Shown piece after piece: positions 1 through 6,338 of a stretch of DNA of 9,148 nt. Position 1 is the first letter of the stretch. Every line of letters starts with the position of its first letter. Origin of the DNA: Bryobacteraceae bacterium (GTDB lineage: Bacteria > Acidobacteriota > Terriglobia > Bryobacterales > Bryobacteraceae); NCBI GenBank assembly GCA_025350445.1, contig JANXXV010000524.1:1-9148 (forward strand), in the 5' to 3' direction. Made by a program: the position numbers and the translations under genes. The notes beneath the pieces are model-generated. The model was not told the DNA's origin, did no database searches, and was given only the letters and a program-made list of their open reading frames with translations.

Positions 1-2
1 TT

Positions 3-752
3 ACCTGGTCGCTAGGGGAATACATCAGCGGCGGCGCTGTCTGGCAGGCTTTCCAATTGAAAGAACAGCCCCCGGCGGTGAAAGGGATCTTCGCCAATCA
101 ACCTTCTCCGTACGAGGGCAAGATCGGTAGCGTCTGGAAAACGTTTGCCTGGCTGCTCGCACTGCTGTTTGTGACCATGGCCGTCATGGCTCTGGTAAGC
201 CGGAACGAAATGGTGTTCGACCAAAAGTATGCGTTCGATTCCGCGCGCAGCGGCGAGGCTTCGTTCGTCACGCCGGTATTTGAGCTGAAGGGGCACCGGT
301 CCGGGGTGGAAGTGGAAGTCGCGACGGACCTTCGTAACGATTGGGCTGGATTCAATTTCGCGCTGATCAACGAAGAGACGGGAACCGCCTACGACTTCGG
401 CAAGGAAGTGAGCTACTATTTCGGATCTGATAGCGACGGCAGTTGGAGCGAGGGTAGCAGTAAGGCCAGTCTGACTGTACCCTCGGTTCCCTCCGGCCGC
501 TACTATCTGCGGGTGGAACCGGAGATGGATGCCAAGTACGGCGCCACCATGTTCAACAGTGAAGCGATGCACTATGAGATCAAGGTGAAGCGGGATGCGC
601 CGTCGCTGATATTCTTTCTAATTGTGTTCTTCCTGTTGTTCATTCCGCCGATTTATGTGACGATCAAGACCTTCCAGTTTGAGAGCCAGCGATGGGCGGA
701 GAGCGATGTGACGCCTGCCTCATCCGGTTCCTCATCAGGCGATGACGATTGA
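3..752 (+). CDS. DUF4178-family membrane protein, 5'-truncated by the window edge
   Basis: The reading frame is open to the left edge, so the true start lies outside; 249 residues are visible. A TTG at 57 could be read as a start, but the in-frame codons before it encode TWSLGEYISGGAVWQAF, which resembles the end of a DUF4178 domain (recalled from the family, not searched). Next come a membrane helix (visible residues about 47-65, FAWLLALLFVTMAVMALV), a beta-rich extracytoplasmic segment of about 130 residues rich in Gly, Ser, Tyr and acidic residues, a second helix (about 201-224, IFFLIVFFLLFIPPIYV) and a short acidic Ser/Gly tail. The TM-beta domain-TM layout puts the central domain outside the cytoplasm. 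The function is unknown. The gene opens a tightly packed row with DUF350, aminopropyltransferase and amine-oxidase-like genes, which supports the family call. The stop TGA shares a base with the next ATG. Confidence 0.72.
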   Translation, partial: TWSLGEYISGGAVWQAFQLKEQPPAVKGIFANQPSPYEGKIGSVWKTFAWLLALLFVTMAVMALVSRNEMVFDQKYAFDSARSGEASFVTPVFELKGHRSGVEVEVATDLRNDWAGFNFALINEETGTAYDFGKEVSYYFGSDSDGSWSEGSSKASLTVPSVPSGRYYLRVEPEMDAKYGATMFNSEAMHYEIKVKRDAPSLIFFLIVFFLLFIPPIYVTIKTFQFESQRWAESDVTPASSGSSSGDDD

Positions 753-937
753 TGCGCAACCCCATCTATTCCGTATATGGATTCCTGCTGCTGCTTACCG
801 CGGGGTATGCCCAGTACAGTGGTTGGAGTCTGGCGCGAGTCAATGAAGTGAAGAACGTTCCACGGTCCGTGCGCGATAACCCAGGAGCATACCGGTCTGT
901 CTACAGCGGCTATTCGCACTATTCAGGAGGCAAATAA
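752..937 (+). CDS. Small single-span membrane protein (61 aa), unknown function
   Basis: The ATG at 752 overlaps the stop of the upstream gene (TGATG), so translational coupling decides the start over a TTG one codon earlier. The 61-residue product has an N-terminal hydrophobic stretch (about residues 7-21, SVYGFLLLLTAGYAQ). It could be a membrane anchor or an uncleaved signal. A polar tail follows, containing VPRSVRDNPGAYRSVYSGY and ending HYSGGK. The Tyr/Ser/Gly-rich tail has no Cys and no catalytic motif. The VRDNPGAYR segment looks like a conserved signature, and I recall similar short proteins next to DUF4178/DUF350 genes, but I cannot verify it here. The gene is real by context: it fills the space between two family members exactly, with 1 nt to the next start. 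A role as a small membrane partner of the DUF4178 or DUF350 protein is inference. Confidence 0.7.
   Translation: MRNPIYSVYGFLLLLTAGYAQYSGWSLARVNEVKNVPRSVRDNPGAYRSVYSGYSHYSGGK
925..930 (+). promoter_or_regulatory. Shine-Dalgarno site of the DUF350 gene
   Basis: AGGAGG lies 8 nt before the ATG at 939, inside the 3' end of the 61-residue gene. It is the only textbook-strength ribosome site in this operon, so the DUF350 protein may be made at a higher level than its neighbours. Confidence 0.75.
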
Positions 938-938
938 C

Positions 939-1151
939 ATGAGTGAGTTTCATCCCGGCTATCTGCTGAACGCGATACTTTACGCGGTGCTGGGCATCAT
1001 CATCTTTGTGGGCGCATTTGCGCTGATCGACAAGATGACGCCCTACGATTTGTGGGGCGAAATCGTAGAACAGAAGAACGTCGCGCTGGCGATTATGGTG
1101 GGAGCGATGTCGATCGGCGTGTGCATTATCATTGCCGCCGCCGTACATTAA
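939..1151 (+). CDS. DUF350-family membrane protein, single-unit form (70 aa)
   Basis: This is a 70-residue protein with two membrane helices (about residues 9-30 and 48-69). They are joined by a polar loop containing IDKMTPYDLWGEIVEQKNVALAI, interrupted here only for description. The loop with D-x-M-T-P-x-D and E-x-K/Q-N-x-A-x-A-I is typical of the DUF350/UPF0719 family. E. coli YjfL carries about two such units (around 130 residues), so this is the one-unit form and would probably work as an oligomer. Its biochemical function is unknown. A strong AGGAGG site precedes the ATG. It sits between the small protein gene and the aminopropyltransferase, in the same reading frame as the latter and separated from it by TAA plus one sense codon. 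A structural or channel-like partner of the DUF4178 protein is a plausible guess only. Confidence 0.82.
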   Translation: MSEFHPGYLLNAILYAVLGIIIFVGAFALIDKMTPYDLWGEIVEQKNVALAIMVGAMSIGVCIIIAAAVH

Positions 1152-1154
1152 ACT

Positions 1155-2651
1155 TTGTCGGCGGTACTGTTCCTCTCCGTCTTCCTGATTGCCGCATGCG
1201 GGCTCATTTATGAGTTGATTGCCGGCACGCTTGCCAGCTATTTGCTGGGCGATAGCGTGTTGCAGTTTTCCACCGTGATCGGCGCTTATTTGTTTGCCAT
1301 GGGCATCGGCAGTTTCCTGTCGCGCTTCGTTGGCAAGGGGTTGGTGGCGCGGTTTATCCACATTGAGCTGATGGTGGGCCTGGTGGGCGGCTACTCTTCG
1401 TCGCTGCTGTTCTGGACTTTCGCTTATACGCAGAGTTTTCGCTTCGTCCTTTATCTTCTGGTCGTGCTGATTGGGACGCTGGTGGGTTTGGAAATCCCGC
1501 TGCTGATGCGCATTCTGAAAGACCGGTTTCAGTTCCGCGATCTGGTTTCGCACGTCCTCACTTTCGACTATTTGGGCGCGTTGGGCGCGTCGCTCTTGTT
1601 TCCGCTGCTGTTGGTTCCAAAGCTTGGGCTGGTGCGGTCGGCGATTCTGTTCGGGATGATCAATGCGGGCGTGGCGCTGTGGACTACGTTTCTGTTTCGC
1701 GATCAGATTGGGCGGGCGTTTGGATTGCGGGCGATGGGCGTTGCGGTGCTCGCGCTGCTGAGTTGCGGTATGGTGGGCGCCGATTATATTTCCGCGGCGG
1801 CCGATAACAATCTTTATGCCGATGAAGTGATCTTCTCGCGTAATACGCGCTATCAGCGCATTGTTTTAACCAAGTGGAAAGACGATGTGCGGCTGTTTCT
1901 CAGTTCGCACCTGCAATTCAGTTCGCGCGATGAGTACCGCTATCATGAGGCGCTGGTGCATCCGGGGCTTGCTCCTATTGCGGGGGCGAGACATGTGCTG
2001 GTGCTGGGTGGCGGCGATGGCCTTGCCGTGCGGGAGATTCTGAAGTATCCAAACGTGGAAGCAATCACCCTGGTGGATCTGGATCCGGAGATGACCAAGC
2101 TGTTCCGGACCAACCCGATGTTGACGGCAATCAATCACGATGCGTTGAATTCGAAGAAGCTGCGCGTGATTAATGAAGATGCGTTTCCGTGGCTGGACAC
2201 GAACCGCGAGATGTTCGATTTCGTGGTGGTGGACTTTCCCGATCCGACGAATTATTCGCTGGGGAAGTTGTATACCACGGCGTTCTACCGGTTGCTGGCA
2301 AAACACGTTTCCGCGCGCGGCGCAATTGTGGTGCAGAGTACCTCGCCGTTGTTTGCGCGGGAGTCTTACTGGTGCATTGTGTCTACGTTGAAGCAGACCG
2401 GATTGAAGACTTATCCGTACCATATTTACGTTCCGTCGTTTGGGGAGTGGGGCTTTGTGCTGGCGGCTGCGCGCGAGTATGAATTGCCTTTGCAACTGCC
2501 GGAGGGGATGAAGTTTCTCACCTTGGAAACATTGCCGGAGCTGTTTCGGTTTCCAAACGACATGCGACCGATGGAGGTGGAGCCCAACCGGTTGAACGAT
2601 CAGATTCTGGTCCGGCTCTATGAGCGGGAATGGAAAGATATCGTCCACTGA
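1155..2651 (+). CDS. Membrane-embedded polyamine aminopropyltransferase (spermidine synthase-like)
   Basis: The 498-residue product has about seven hydrophobic helices in residues 3-213 and a soluble spermidine-synthase-like domain from about 220. Visible family motifs are YQRIVLT (233-239), YRYHEALVHP (261-270), the SAM-type nucleotide loop GGGDG (285-289), the acidic strand end VDLDPEM (307-313), NEDAF (340-344) and D360-F-P-D-P. D360 and D363 match the catalytic Asp pair of the SpeE D-x-x-D-P loop. The family transfers an aminopropyl group from decarboxylated SAM to an amine. The acceptor here is unknown, and the sixth position of GGGDGG is Leu. Soluble SpeE is about 290 residues; the extra length is the membrane part. 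The start is TTG: the DUF350 stop lies in the same frame two codons earlier, no ATG is near and no Shine-Dalgarno is clear, so coupled reinitiation is likely. The end overlaps the next start (TGATG). Confidence 0.85.
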   Translation: MSAVLFLSVFLIAACGLIYELIAGTLASYLLGDSVLQFSTVIGAYLFAMGIGSFLSRFVGKGLVARFIHIELMVGLVGGYSSSLLFWTFAYTQSFRFVLYLLVVLIGTLVGLEIPLLMRILKDRFQFRDLVSHVLTFDYLGALGASLLFPLLLVPKLGLVRSAILFGMINAGVALWTTFLFRDQIGRAFGLRAMGVAVLALLSCGMVGADYISAAADNNLYADEVIFSRNTRYQRIVLTKWKDDVRLFLSSHLQFSSRDEYRYHEALVHPGLAPIAGARHVLVLGGGDGLAVREILKYPNVEAITLVDLDPEMTKLFRTNPMLTAINHDALNSKKLRVINEDAFPWLDTNREMFDFVVVDFPDPTNYSLGKLYTTAFYRLLAKHVSARGAIVVQSTSPLFARESYWCIVSTLKQTGLKTYPYHIYVPSFGEWGFVLAAAREYELPLQLPEGMKFLTLETLPELFRFPNDMRPMEVEPNRLNDQILVRLYEREWKDIVH

Positions 2652-4138
2652 TGCCGACTCGCCGTCAGTTCCTGAGCGCCGCGCTGGTGGGCCTGCCGCT
2701 GAAGGCGGAGCGGCACGTGAGCGGCGGCTTTGTGAACGAATCGCAGATCGTTGGGCACACATTGCGGGATGGCATCCGGTTTTCCACGTCGACGCAGAGG
2801 GTCAAAATTCCGGTGGTGATCGTGGGCGGGGGGATGGCTGGACTTTCCGCTGCGTGGCGTTTGGATAAGAAAGGCTTTCGCGATTTTGTCGTGCTGGAAA
2901 TGGAGCCGCGGGCCGGTGGCAATTCGCGCAGCGGAGCGAATGAAATCAGTGCGTACCCCTGGGCCGCGCATTATGTACCTGTGCCGAATCCGGAAGCTGT
3001 TTTCGTGCGGGAGTTGATGGAAGAGTTCGGTGTGCTGAGCGATGGCAAGTGGGACGAACGGGCGCTGTGTTTCTCGCCTCAGGAGCGGCTCTTTCTGCAC
3101 GGGCGGTGGCAGGAGAATCTGGAGCCGGAGATTGCGGCTACGCCGAAGGATCGCGAGCAGTTTCGGCGGTTCGATACGGCGATGAAAGAGTTCAGGGCCT
3201 CGCGCCAGTTTACGATCCCGATGGAGGTGGGCGCGAAGGACCCGGCGCTGGACCGGCTCTCGATGAAGGACTGGATGGCGCGGCAGCGTTTCGATTCCGC
3301 TTATCTGAACTGGTATGTGGATTATTCATGCCGCGACGATTACGGCTCGCACTCGCAGGACACGTCGGCGTGGGCGGGGGTTCATTATTTCGCCTCGCGG
3401 CAGCATGACGAGAAAGGGCCGCTTACCTGGCCGGAAGGCAATGGCTGGATTTTGAAGAAGCTGCTGGCGAAGCTGGGCCGCTATGTGCGGACGGAAGCTC
3501 TGGTGCGGCAGATTCGAGCGGACGGGCAGAAGTATCGGGTGCTGGCGGGCGATGTGGAATACGTCGCCGATAAGGTGATTTTTGCGGCGCCTACATTTGT
3601 AGCTCGTAATGTTTTAGAGAATCCGCCGGCCGTTCCTTTTGAATATTCGCCTTGGCTGACTGCGAATCTCACGCTGGACCGCTTGCCGCGTGAAGCGGGC
3701 GCGGAATTGGCATGGGACAACGTGATCTACGATTCCCCTTCGCTGGGTTATGTGAACGCTACGCATATGAGCCTGCGCTCGCGGGTGGATCGATCGGTTT
3801 GGACTTACTATTGGGCGCTGGCTAGCGGGACGCCCGTGGAGAACCGGAAGATGCTGCTGGCGCGGGATTGGGGTTATTGGAAGGATGCGATTTTGAACGA
3901 TCTGGCGCGGGCGCATCCGGATATACGGGAGTGCGTTTCCCGGGTGGACATCATGCGCATTGGGCATGCGATGGCACGGCCGGCGGTGGGGGCGATTTTT
4001 TCAGAGGCACGCCGGCGTTTGGCGAAACCGGCGGGTAACCTGGTTTTTGCGAATTCCGATTTGAGCGGGTTCTCGATTTTTGAAGAGGCTCAATACCGGG
4101 GTGTGAGTGCCGCGGATTACGTGCTGCGGAGAATCTAG
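2651..4138 (+). CDS. FAD-dependent amine-oxidase-like oxidoreductase with twin-arginine N-terminus
   Basis: The start was chosen at ATG 2651 because it overlaps the upstream stop and puts a Tat-like motif, TRRQFL, at residues 3-8 of a 495-residue protein. An in-frame ATG at 2630 would add seven residues. The hydrophobic stretch after RR is short (LSAALVGLPL). The dinucleotide fold is VVIVGGGMAGLSAAW (55-69) with E83 ending the second strand, followed by RAGGNS (87-92), the R-x-G-G signature of flavin amine oxidases and protoporphyrinogen-oxidase-like enzymes. A C-terminal FAD segment, NLVFANSDLSGFSIFEEAQY (463-482), occupies the usual place but has N-S-D where many relatives have G-D. Length and motif order fit the flavin monoamine oxidase superfamily. 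The substrate is unknown. Location directly behind an aminopropyltransferase suggests a polyamine or related amine (inference). If the Tat signal works, the folded flavoprotein is exported or membrane-associated. Confidence 0.78.
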   Translation: MPTRRQFLSAALVGLPLKAERHVSGGFVNESQIVGHTLRDGIRFSTSTQRVKIPVVIVGGGMAGLSAAWRLDKKGFRDFVVLEMEPRAGGNSRSGANEISAYPWAAHYVPVPNPEAVFVRELMEEFGVLSDGKWDERALCFSPQERLFLHGRWQENLEPEIAATPKDREQFRRFDTAMKEFRASRQFTIPMEVGAKDPALDRLSMKDWMARQRFDSAYLNWYVDYSCRDDYGSHSQDTSAWAGVHYFASRQHDEKGPLTWPEGNGWILKKLLAKLGRYVRTEALVRQIRADGQKYRVLAGDVEYVADKVIFAAPTFVARNVLENPPAVPFEYSPWLTANLTLDRLPREAGAELAWDNVIYDSPSLGYVNATHMSLRSRVDRSVWTYYWALASGTPVENRKMLLARDWGYWKDAILNDLARAHPDIRECVSRVDIMRIGHAMARPAVGAIFSEARRRLAKPAGNLVFANSDLSGFSIFEEAQYRGVSAADYVLRRI

Positions 4139-4177
4139 CGGGAGAGTCCCCCTTAAGAGTTGACGACGGGAGCGAGA

Positions 4178-4197
4178 GCGCGACCGAGGGGTCGCGC
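4178..4197. repeat. Perfect 8-bp inverted repeat, possible REP-like or transcription-end hairpin
   Basis: GCGCGACC (4178-4185) pairs perfectly with GGTCGCGC (4190-4197) across a GAGG tetraloop. It lies 40 nt after the + operon stop. Neither strand shows a T-tract immediately after the stem, so a classical intrinsic terminator is not supported. A bidirectional RNA 3'-end stabiliser or part of a dispersed repeat fits equally well. Confidence 0.5.
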
Positions 4198-4239
4198 GCA
4201 GACGAGGGCGTTTGCCCCACCGCATGTTGTAAAGAATTA

Positions 4240-4291
4240 GCCGGGACGGCGCACTCGGGTTGAGTCCGTAAGCTGGGGAGGCCGTCCTGGC
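4240..4291 (-). terminator. Possible terminator hairpin after the TPR gene
   Basis: On the - strand, GCCAGGACGGC (4291-4281) can pair with GCCGTCCCGGC (4250-4240): 11 positions with one G-U pair. It begins 3 nt after the TPR stop. The 30-nt loop holds a smaller ACTC/GAGT stem (4253-4256 with 4262-4265). A moderately T-rich stretch, TAATTCTTTACAAC, follows on the - strand. The loop is long for an intrinsic terminator and the T-tract is imperfect, so this is tentative. Confidence 0.4.
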
Positions 4292-4294
4292 GCT

Positions 4295-4936
4295 TCATCT
4301 TTTGCTGAGCATGTCTTGCAGCAGCGCATCGCCATGTGGGGAGACGCCGTGCCCCGGCGCCGATGCCTGGCTGAGCTTCGCCAGCCCGTCCTGCGCACGT
4401 TTGCCGCTGTCGGATGCGGGGTTCGCGGCGATGGCGCGTTTCCAAAAGGCTGTCGCCTGGTCGAATTGATTGAGGTTGGCATGAATGGCTCCCAGGTTGT
4501 AGAGGCCGTCTACGTTGGTGGGGTAGTCTTTCACTAACCGCCCGGTTTCCCGAATGGCCCCTTCAATGTCGTTGGATTCAAACAGGGCGCGTCCCAGCTC
4601 GAGCCTGGCTTCTTCGTTGGCTGGTTCCTGTTTCAGGATCTCTTGCAGATGGGCGGCTGCTTTGTCTGCGTGGCCTCCGCTGCGCTCCAGCTCCGCAAGA
4701 CGCATAAGAATCGGCGGATGGCCCGGTTTCATTTTCAACTCTTCCGCTAGCGCCGCCAATTCGTGCGCTGCATCTTTGGGGGCGGGTTGCGATCCATCGA
4801 CGGCCGGAAGAGAACCGGCCGTTGCGGGCGGGGTAGCTTTTGCCGTTCCGGAACGGCGATTGATGCCCACCACAATGGCTGCTCCGATCACTATCGGAAT
4901 TGCGGCGATCAAGATCTTTTTGAGAATAGGGTTCAT
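4295..4936 (-). CDS. Membrane-anchored TPR protein (213 aa)
   Basis: An N-terminal membrane helix (about residues 8-25, ILIAAIPIVIGAAIVVGI) follows a short basic start. An Ala/Pro/Thr-rich linker (about 28-56) leads to roughly three tetratricopeptide repeats spanning about 73-174, with readable units such as PANEEARLELGRALFESNDI (105-124) and NVDGLYNLGAIHANLNQFDQ (141-160). A polar tail ends the protein. The layout resembles the TPR parts of CcmI/NrfG-type cytochrome c assembly factors, but the repeats alone do not identify a partner. It is the last gene of the - strand operon, 28 nt behind the ferredoxin-flavin gene. It is therefore probably a scaffold or assembly partner for the redox proteins encoded upstream (inference). 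No Cys and no heme motif are present. The start is ATG at 4936, with AGGAG 11 nt upstream. Confidence 0.85.
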   Translation of the reverse strand: MNPILKKILIAAIPIVIGAAIVVGINRRSGTAKATPPATAGSLPAVDGSQPAPKDAAHELAALAEELKMKPGHPPILMRLAELERSGGHADKAAAHLQEILKQEPANEEARLELGRALFESNDIEGAIRETGRLVKDYPTNVDGLYNLGAIHANLNQFDQATAFWKRAIAANPASDSGKRAQDGLAKLSQASAPGHGVSPHGDALLQDMLSKR

Positions 4937-4947
4937 GGGGTTGCGAG

Positions 4948-4952
4948 CTCCT
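4948..4952 (-). promoter_or_regulatory. Shine-Dalgarno site of the TPR gene
   Basis: AGGAG on the - strand lies 11 nt before the ATG at 4936, in the 28-nt gap after the ferredoxin-flavin gene. The spacing is a little long but supports this start. Confidence 0.55.
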
Positions 4953-4964
4953 GTGCTGAATGTT

Positions 4965-6338
4965 TCATGTTTGGGCCAATGGTTTTCCGGCGGCGATCAA
5001 TTGACGGACTTCCTTCACCGCTTCCAGCGTAATATCTTTCATGCCGAACTCGATGCCGATCTTTTTCAGGAAATCGGTTGGCGGAGTGCCTCCGGCGAAT
5101 ACCCAAACGTAATCGTTTTCTATCTCACGCGATTCCGCGCCTACATCGAGGACCACCGACTTTTCGCGGATCTCCGTGGGATTGGAGTTGAATAATACGG
5201 TTAGCTTGGCGGACCGGGAATACTCCTCGATGCGCTGTGCGTTGCGTTCCTTGATTCGGGAGAAGGAGTCCTTGCGGTAGGAGAGCGTGACCTGATTTCC
5301 GCGTTGATTGGCGAGTCCCATGGCGGCTTCGATGGCGCTGTCGCCTCCACCCACCACCAGTATTTTCTTGTTTATGTAGTGGTCGGCTTCAATCAGGCGG
5401 TACATCACTTTGGGAAGCTCTTCGCCCTTGACGCCGAGCTTTCGCGGGGTGCCCGCGCGGCCAAGCGCCAGAACGACTGCCGCCGACCGGTACTCCCCCT
5501 TGTCCGTGGTTGTGAGGAATATGCCGTCCGCGCCGCGGTGGACGGTTTCGACCCGTTCATTGGTGCAGGCGTTGAAATCAGCCCGATCGAGCACGGTCTT
5601 CCAGAACGCCAGCAAGGTCTCCTTTGAGATCTCGGTCTTCTTAAACTTGCCGTACAGAGGGAACTCTACCGGGCTGGTCATCACCAGCTTTTGGCGTGGA
5701 TATTTCGCTACCGTTCCACCGATCTCGTCCCGCTCGATGGTTATGTAGCGGATGTTGCGCTCAATTGCGCGGAGAGAGGCACTGATGCCGGCCGGTCCGG
5801 CTCCAATGATTAGTACGTCATGGATGCCATCGCCAGGCGCTCCGGATTCGGCGAGGCGCGCGGCAATGGTGTCGATACATTCGCGCCCCTGGTTGACGGC
5901 GTTCTTGATGAGTGCGAGGCCGCCCAATTCGCCCGCGATAAACAGATTGGGCACGCTGGTTTCGTATTCCGGAGTCAGATAAGGTACGTCAGCGCCCATT
6001 CGCGGGCTGGCCATTACCATGGTGATGGCGCCGACGGGGCAGGCATCGGCGCACAGGCCGTGGCCAATGCACTTGTGCCCGTTGACGATGGCCGCCTTGC
6101 CACCCAGCATCGCCAGCACGTCGCCTTCGGGGCATACATTGGTGCAACTCTGGCATCCGATGCAGTAGGTGGTATCGATGGAAGGATGTTGCGACAACGG
6201 GCCGCTGGAGTACATTTCGCCGCGTGCGGCGGCCTCGCGGGCCAGCCGGTCCCGCTTCCGCAGGCTGAGGAAGTAAAGTGCCAACGGTACGGCCAGCACC
6301 ATCCCGGTGAAACCATAAATCCAGACAGTATCGTTCAT
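4965..6338 (-). CDS. Membrane-anchored ferredoxin-flavin oxidoreductase (4Fe-4S + FAD/NAD(P)H domains)
   Basis: This 457-residue fusion probably passes electrons between a pyridine nucleotide and Fe-S clusters at the membrane. The order is: TM helix (about 5-25); ferredoxin module with C59-x2-C62-x2-C65-x3-C69-P and a second site C90-x2-H93-x2-C96-x3-C100-P; a segment with VPNLFIAGELGG (129-140) and IKNAVNQG (144-151); an FAD Rossmann fold, VLIIGAGPAG (175-184), with IERDEIGGT (201-209); and an NAD(P)H site, ILVVGGGDSAIEAA (326-339). The flavin part resembles thioredoxin reductase/YpdA-like proteins. No Cys-x2-Cys is present in it, so it is not a disulfide reductase of the standard kind. The second site has His instead of the second Cys. 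The FAD segment usually found at the C-terminus lies before the Rossmann fold. The start ATG shares a base with the stop of the cytochrome-like gene (TGATG), implying coupled synthesis. The physiological donor and acceptor are unknown. Confidence 0.85.
   Translation of the reverse strand: MNDTVWIYGFTGMVLAVPLALYFLSLRKRDRLAREAAARGEMYSSGPLSQHPSIDTTYCIGCQSCTNVCPEGDVLAMLGGKAAIVNGHKCIGHGLCADACPVGAITMVMASPRMGADVPYLTPEYETSVPNLFIAGELGGLALIKNAVNQGRECIDTIAARLAESGAPGDGIHDVLIIGAGPAGISASLRAIERNIRYITIERDEIGGTVAKYPRQKLVMTSPVEFPLYGKFKKTEISKETLLAFWKTVLDRADFNACTNERVETVHRGADGIFLTTTDKGEYRSAAVVLALGRAGTPRKLGVKGEELPKVMYRLIEADHYINKKILVVGGGDSAIEAAMGLANQRGNQVTLSYRKDSFSRIKERNAQRIEEYSRSAKLTVLFNSNPTEIREKSVVLDVGAESREIENDYVWVFAGGTPPTDFLKKIGIEFGMKDITLEAVKEVRQLIAAGKPLAQT

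Larger units (their letters stand above)
4139..4294. other. Convergent intergenic gap with several inverted repeats
   Basis: This is the only sizeable gene-free stretch, lying between the ends of the two converging operons. No start codon with a plausible coding frame and no convincing promoter is visible. It is rich in short hairpins. A tiny GGGA/TCCC stem (4140-4150) sits right after the + strand stop. An 8-bp perfect stem occurs at 4178-4197, a small GGGC/GCCC stem at about 4206-4217, and a long-loop 11-bp stem at 4240-4291. The composition (GAGCGCGACCGAGGGG followed by GTTTGCCCC) is reminiscent of dispersed extragenic palindromic repeats. No second copy exists in this window to prove that. 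Confidence 0.6.

Noticed and set aside
57..752. TTG at 57 as the start of the first gene
   Set aside because: The frame is open to the left edge and the residues before it look like the end of the DUF4178 domain, so this is an internal codon of a truncated gene.
840..1553. 237-residue open frame on the - strand across three + strand genes
   Set aside because: It is a His/Gln/Arg-rich shadow of membrane-protein codons and conflicts with the coupled + strand operon.
1866..2762. 298-residue open frame on the - strand opposite the aminopropyltransferase
   Set aside because: It is antisense to a gene with clear family motifs, its product is rich in Arg, Gln, His and Pro as expected from a shadow frame, and it has no recognisable domain.
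4160..4190. TTGACG at 4160 as a -35 promoter element in the intergenic gap
   Set aside because: No -10-like sequence appears at the right distance, and no gene starts downstream on the + strand because the next operon converges.
4554..5195. 213-residue open frame on the + strand opposite the TPR gene
   Set aside because: It is antisense to a convincing TPR protein; its Ser/Ala/Arg-rich composition is typical of a shadow frame.
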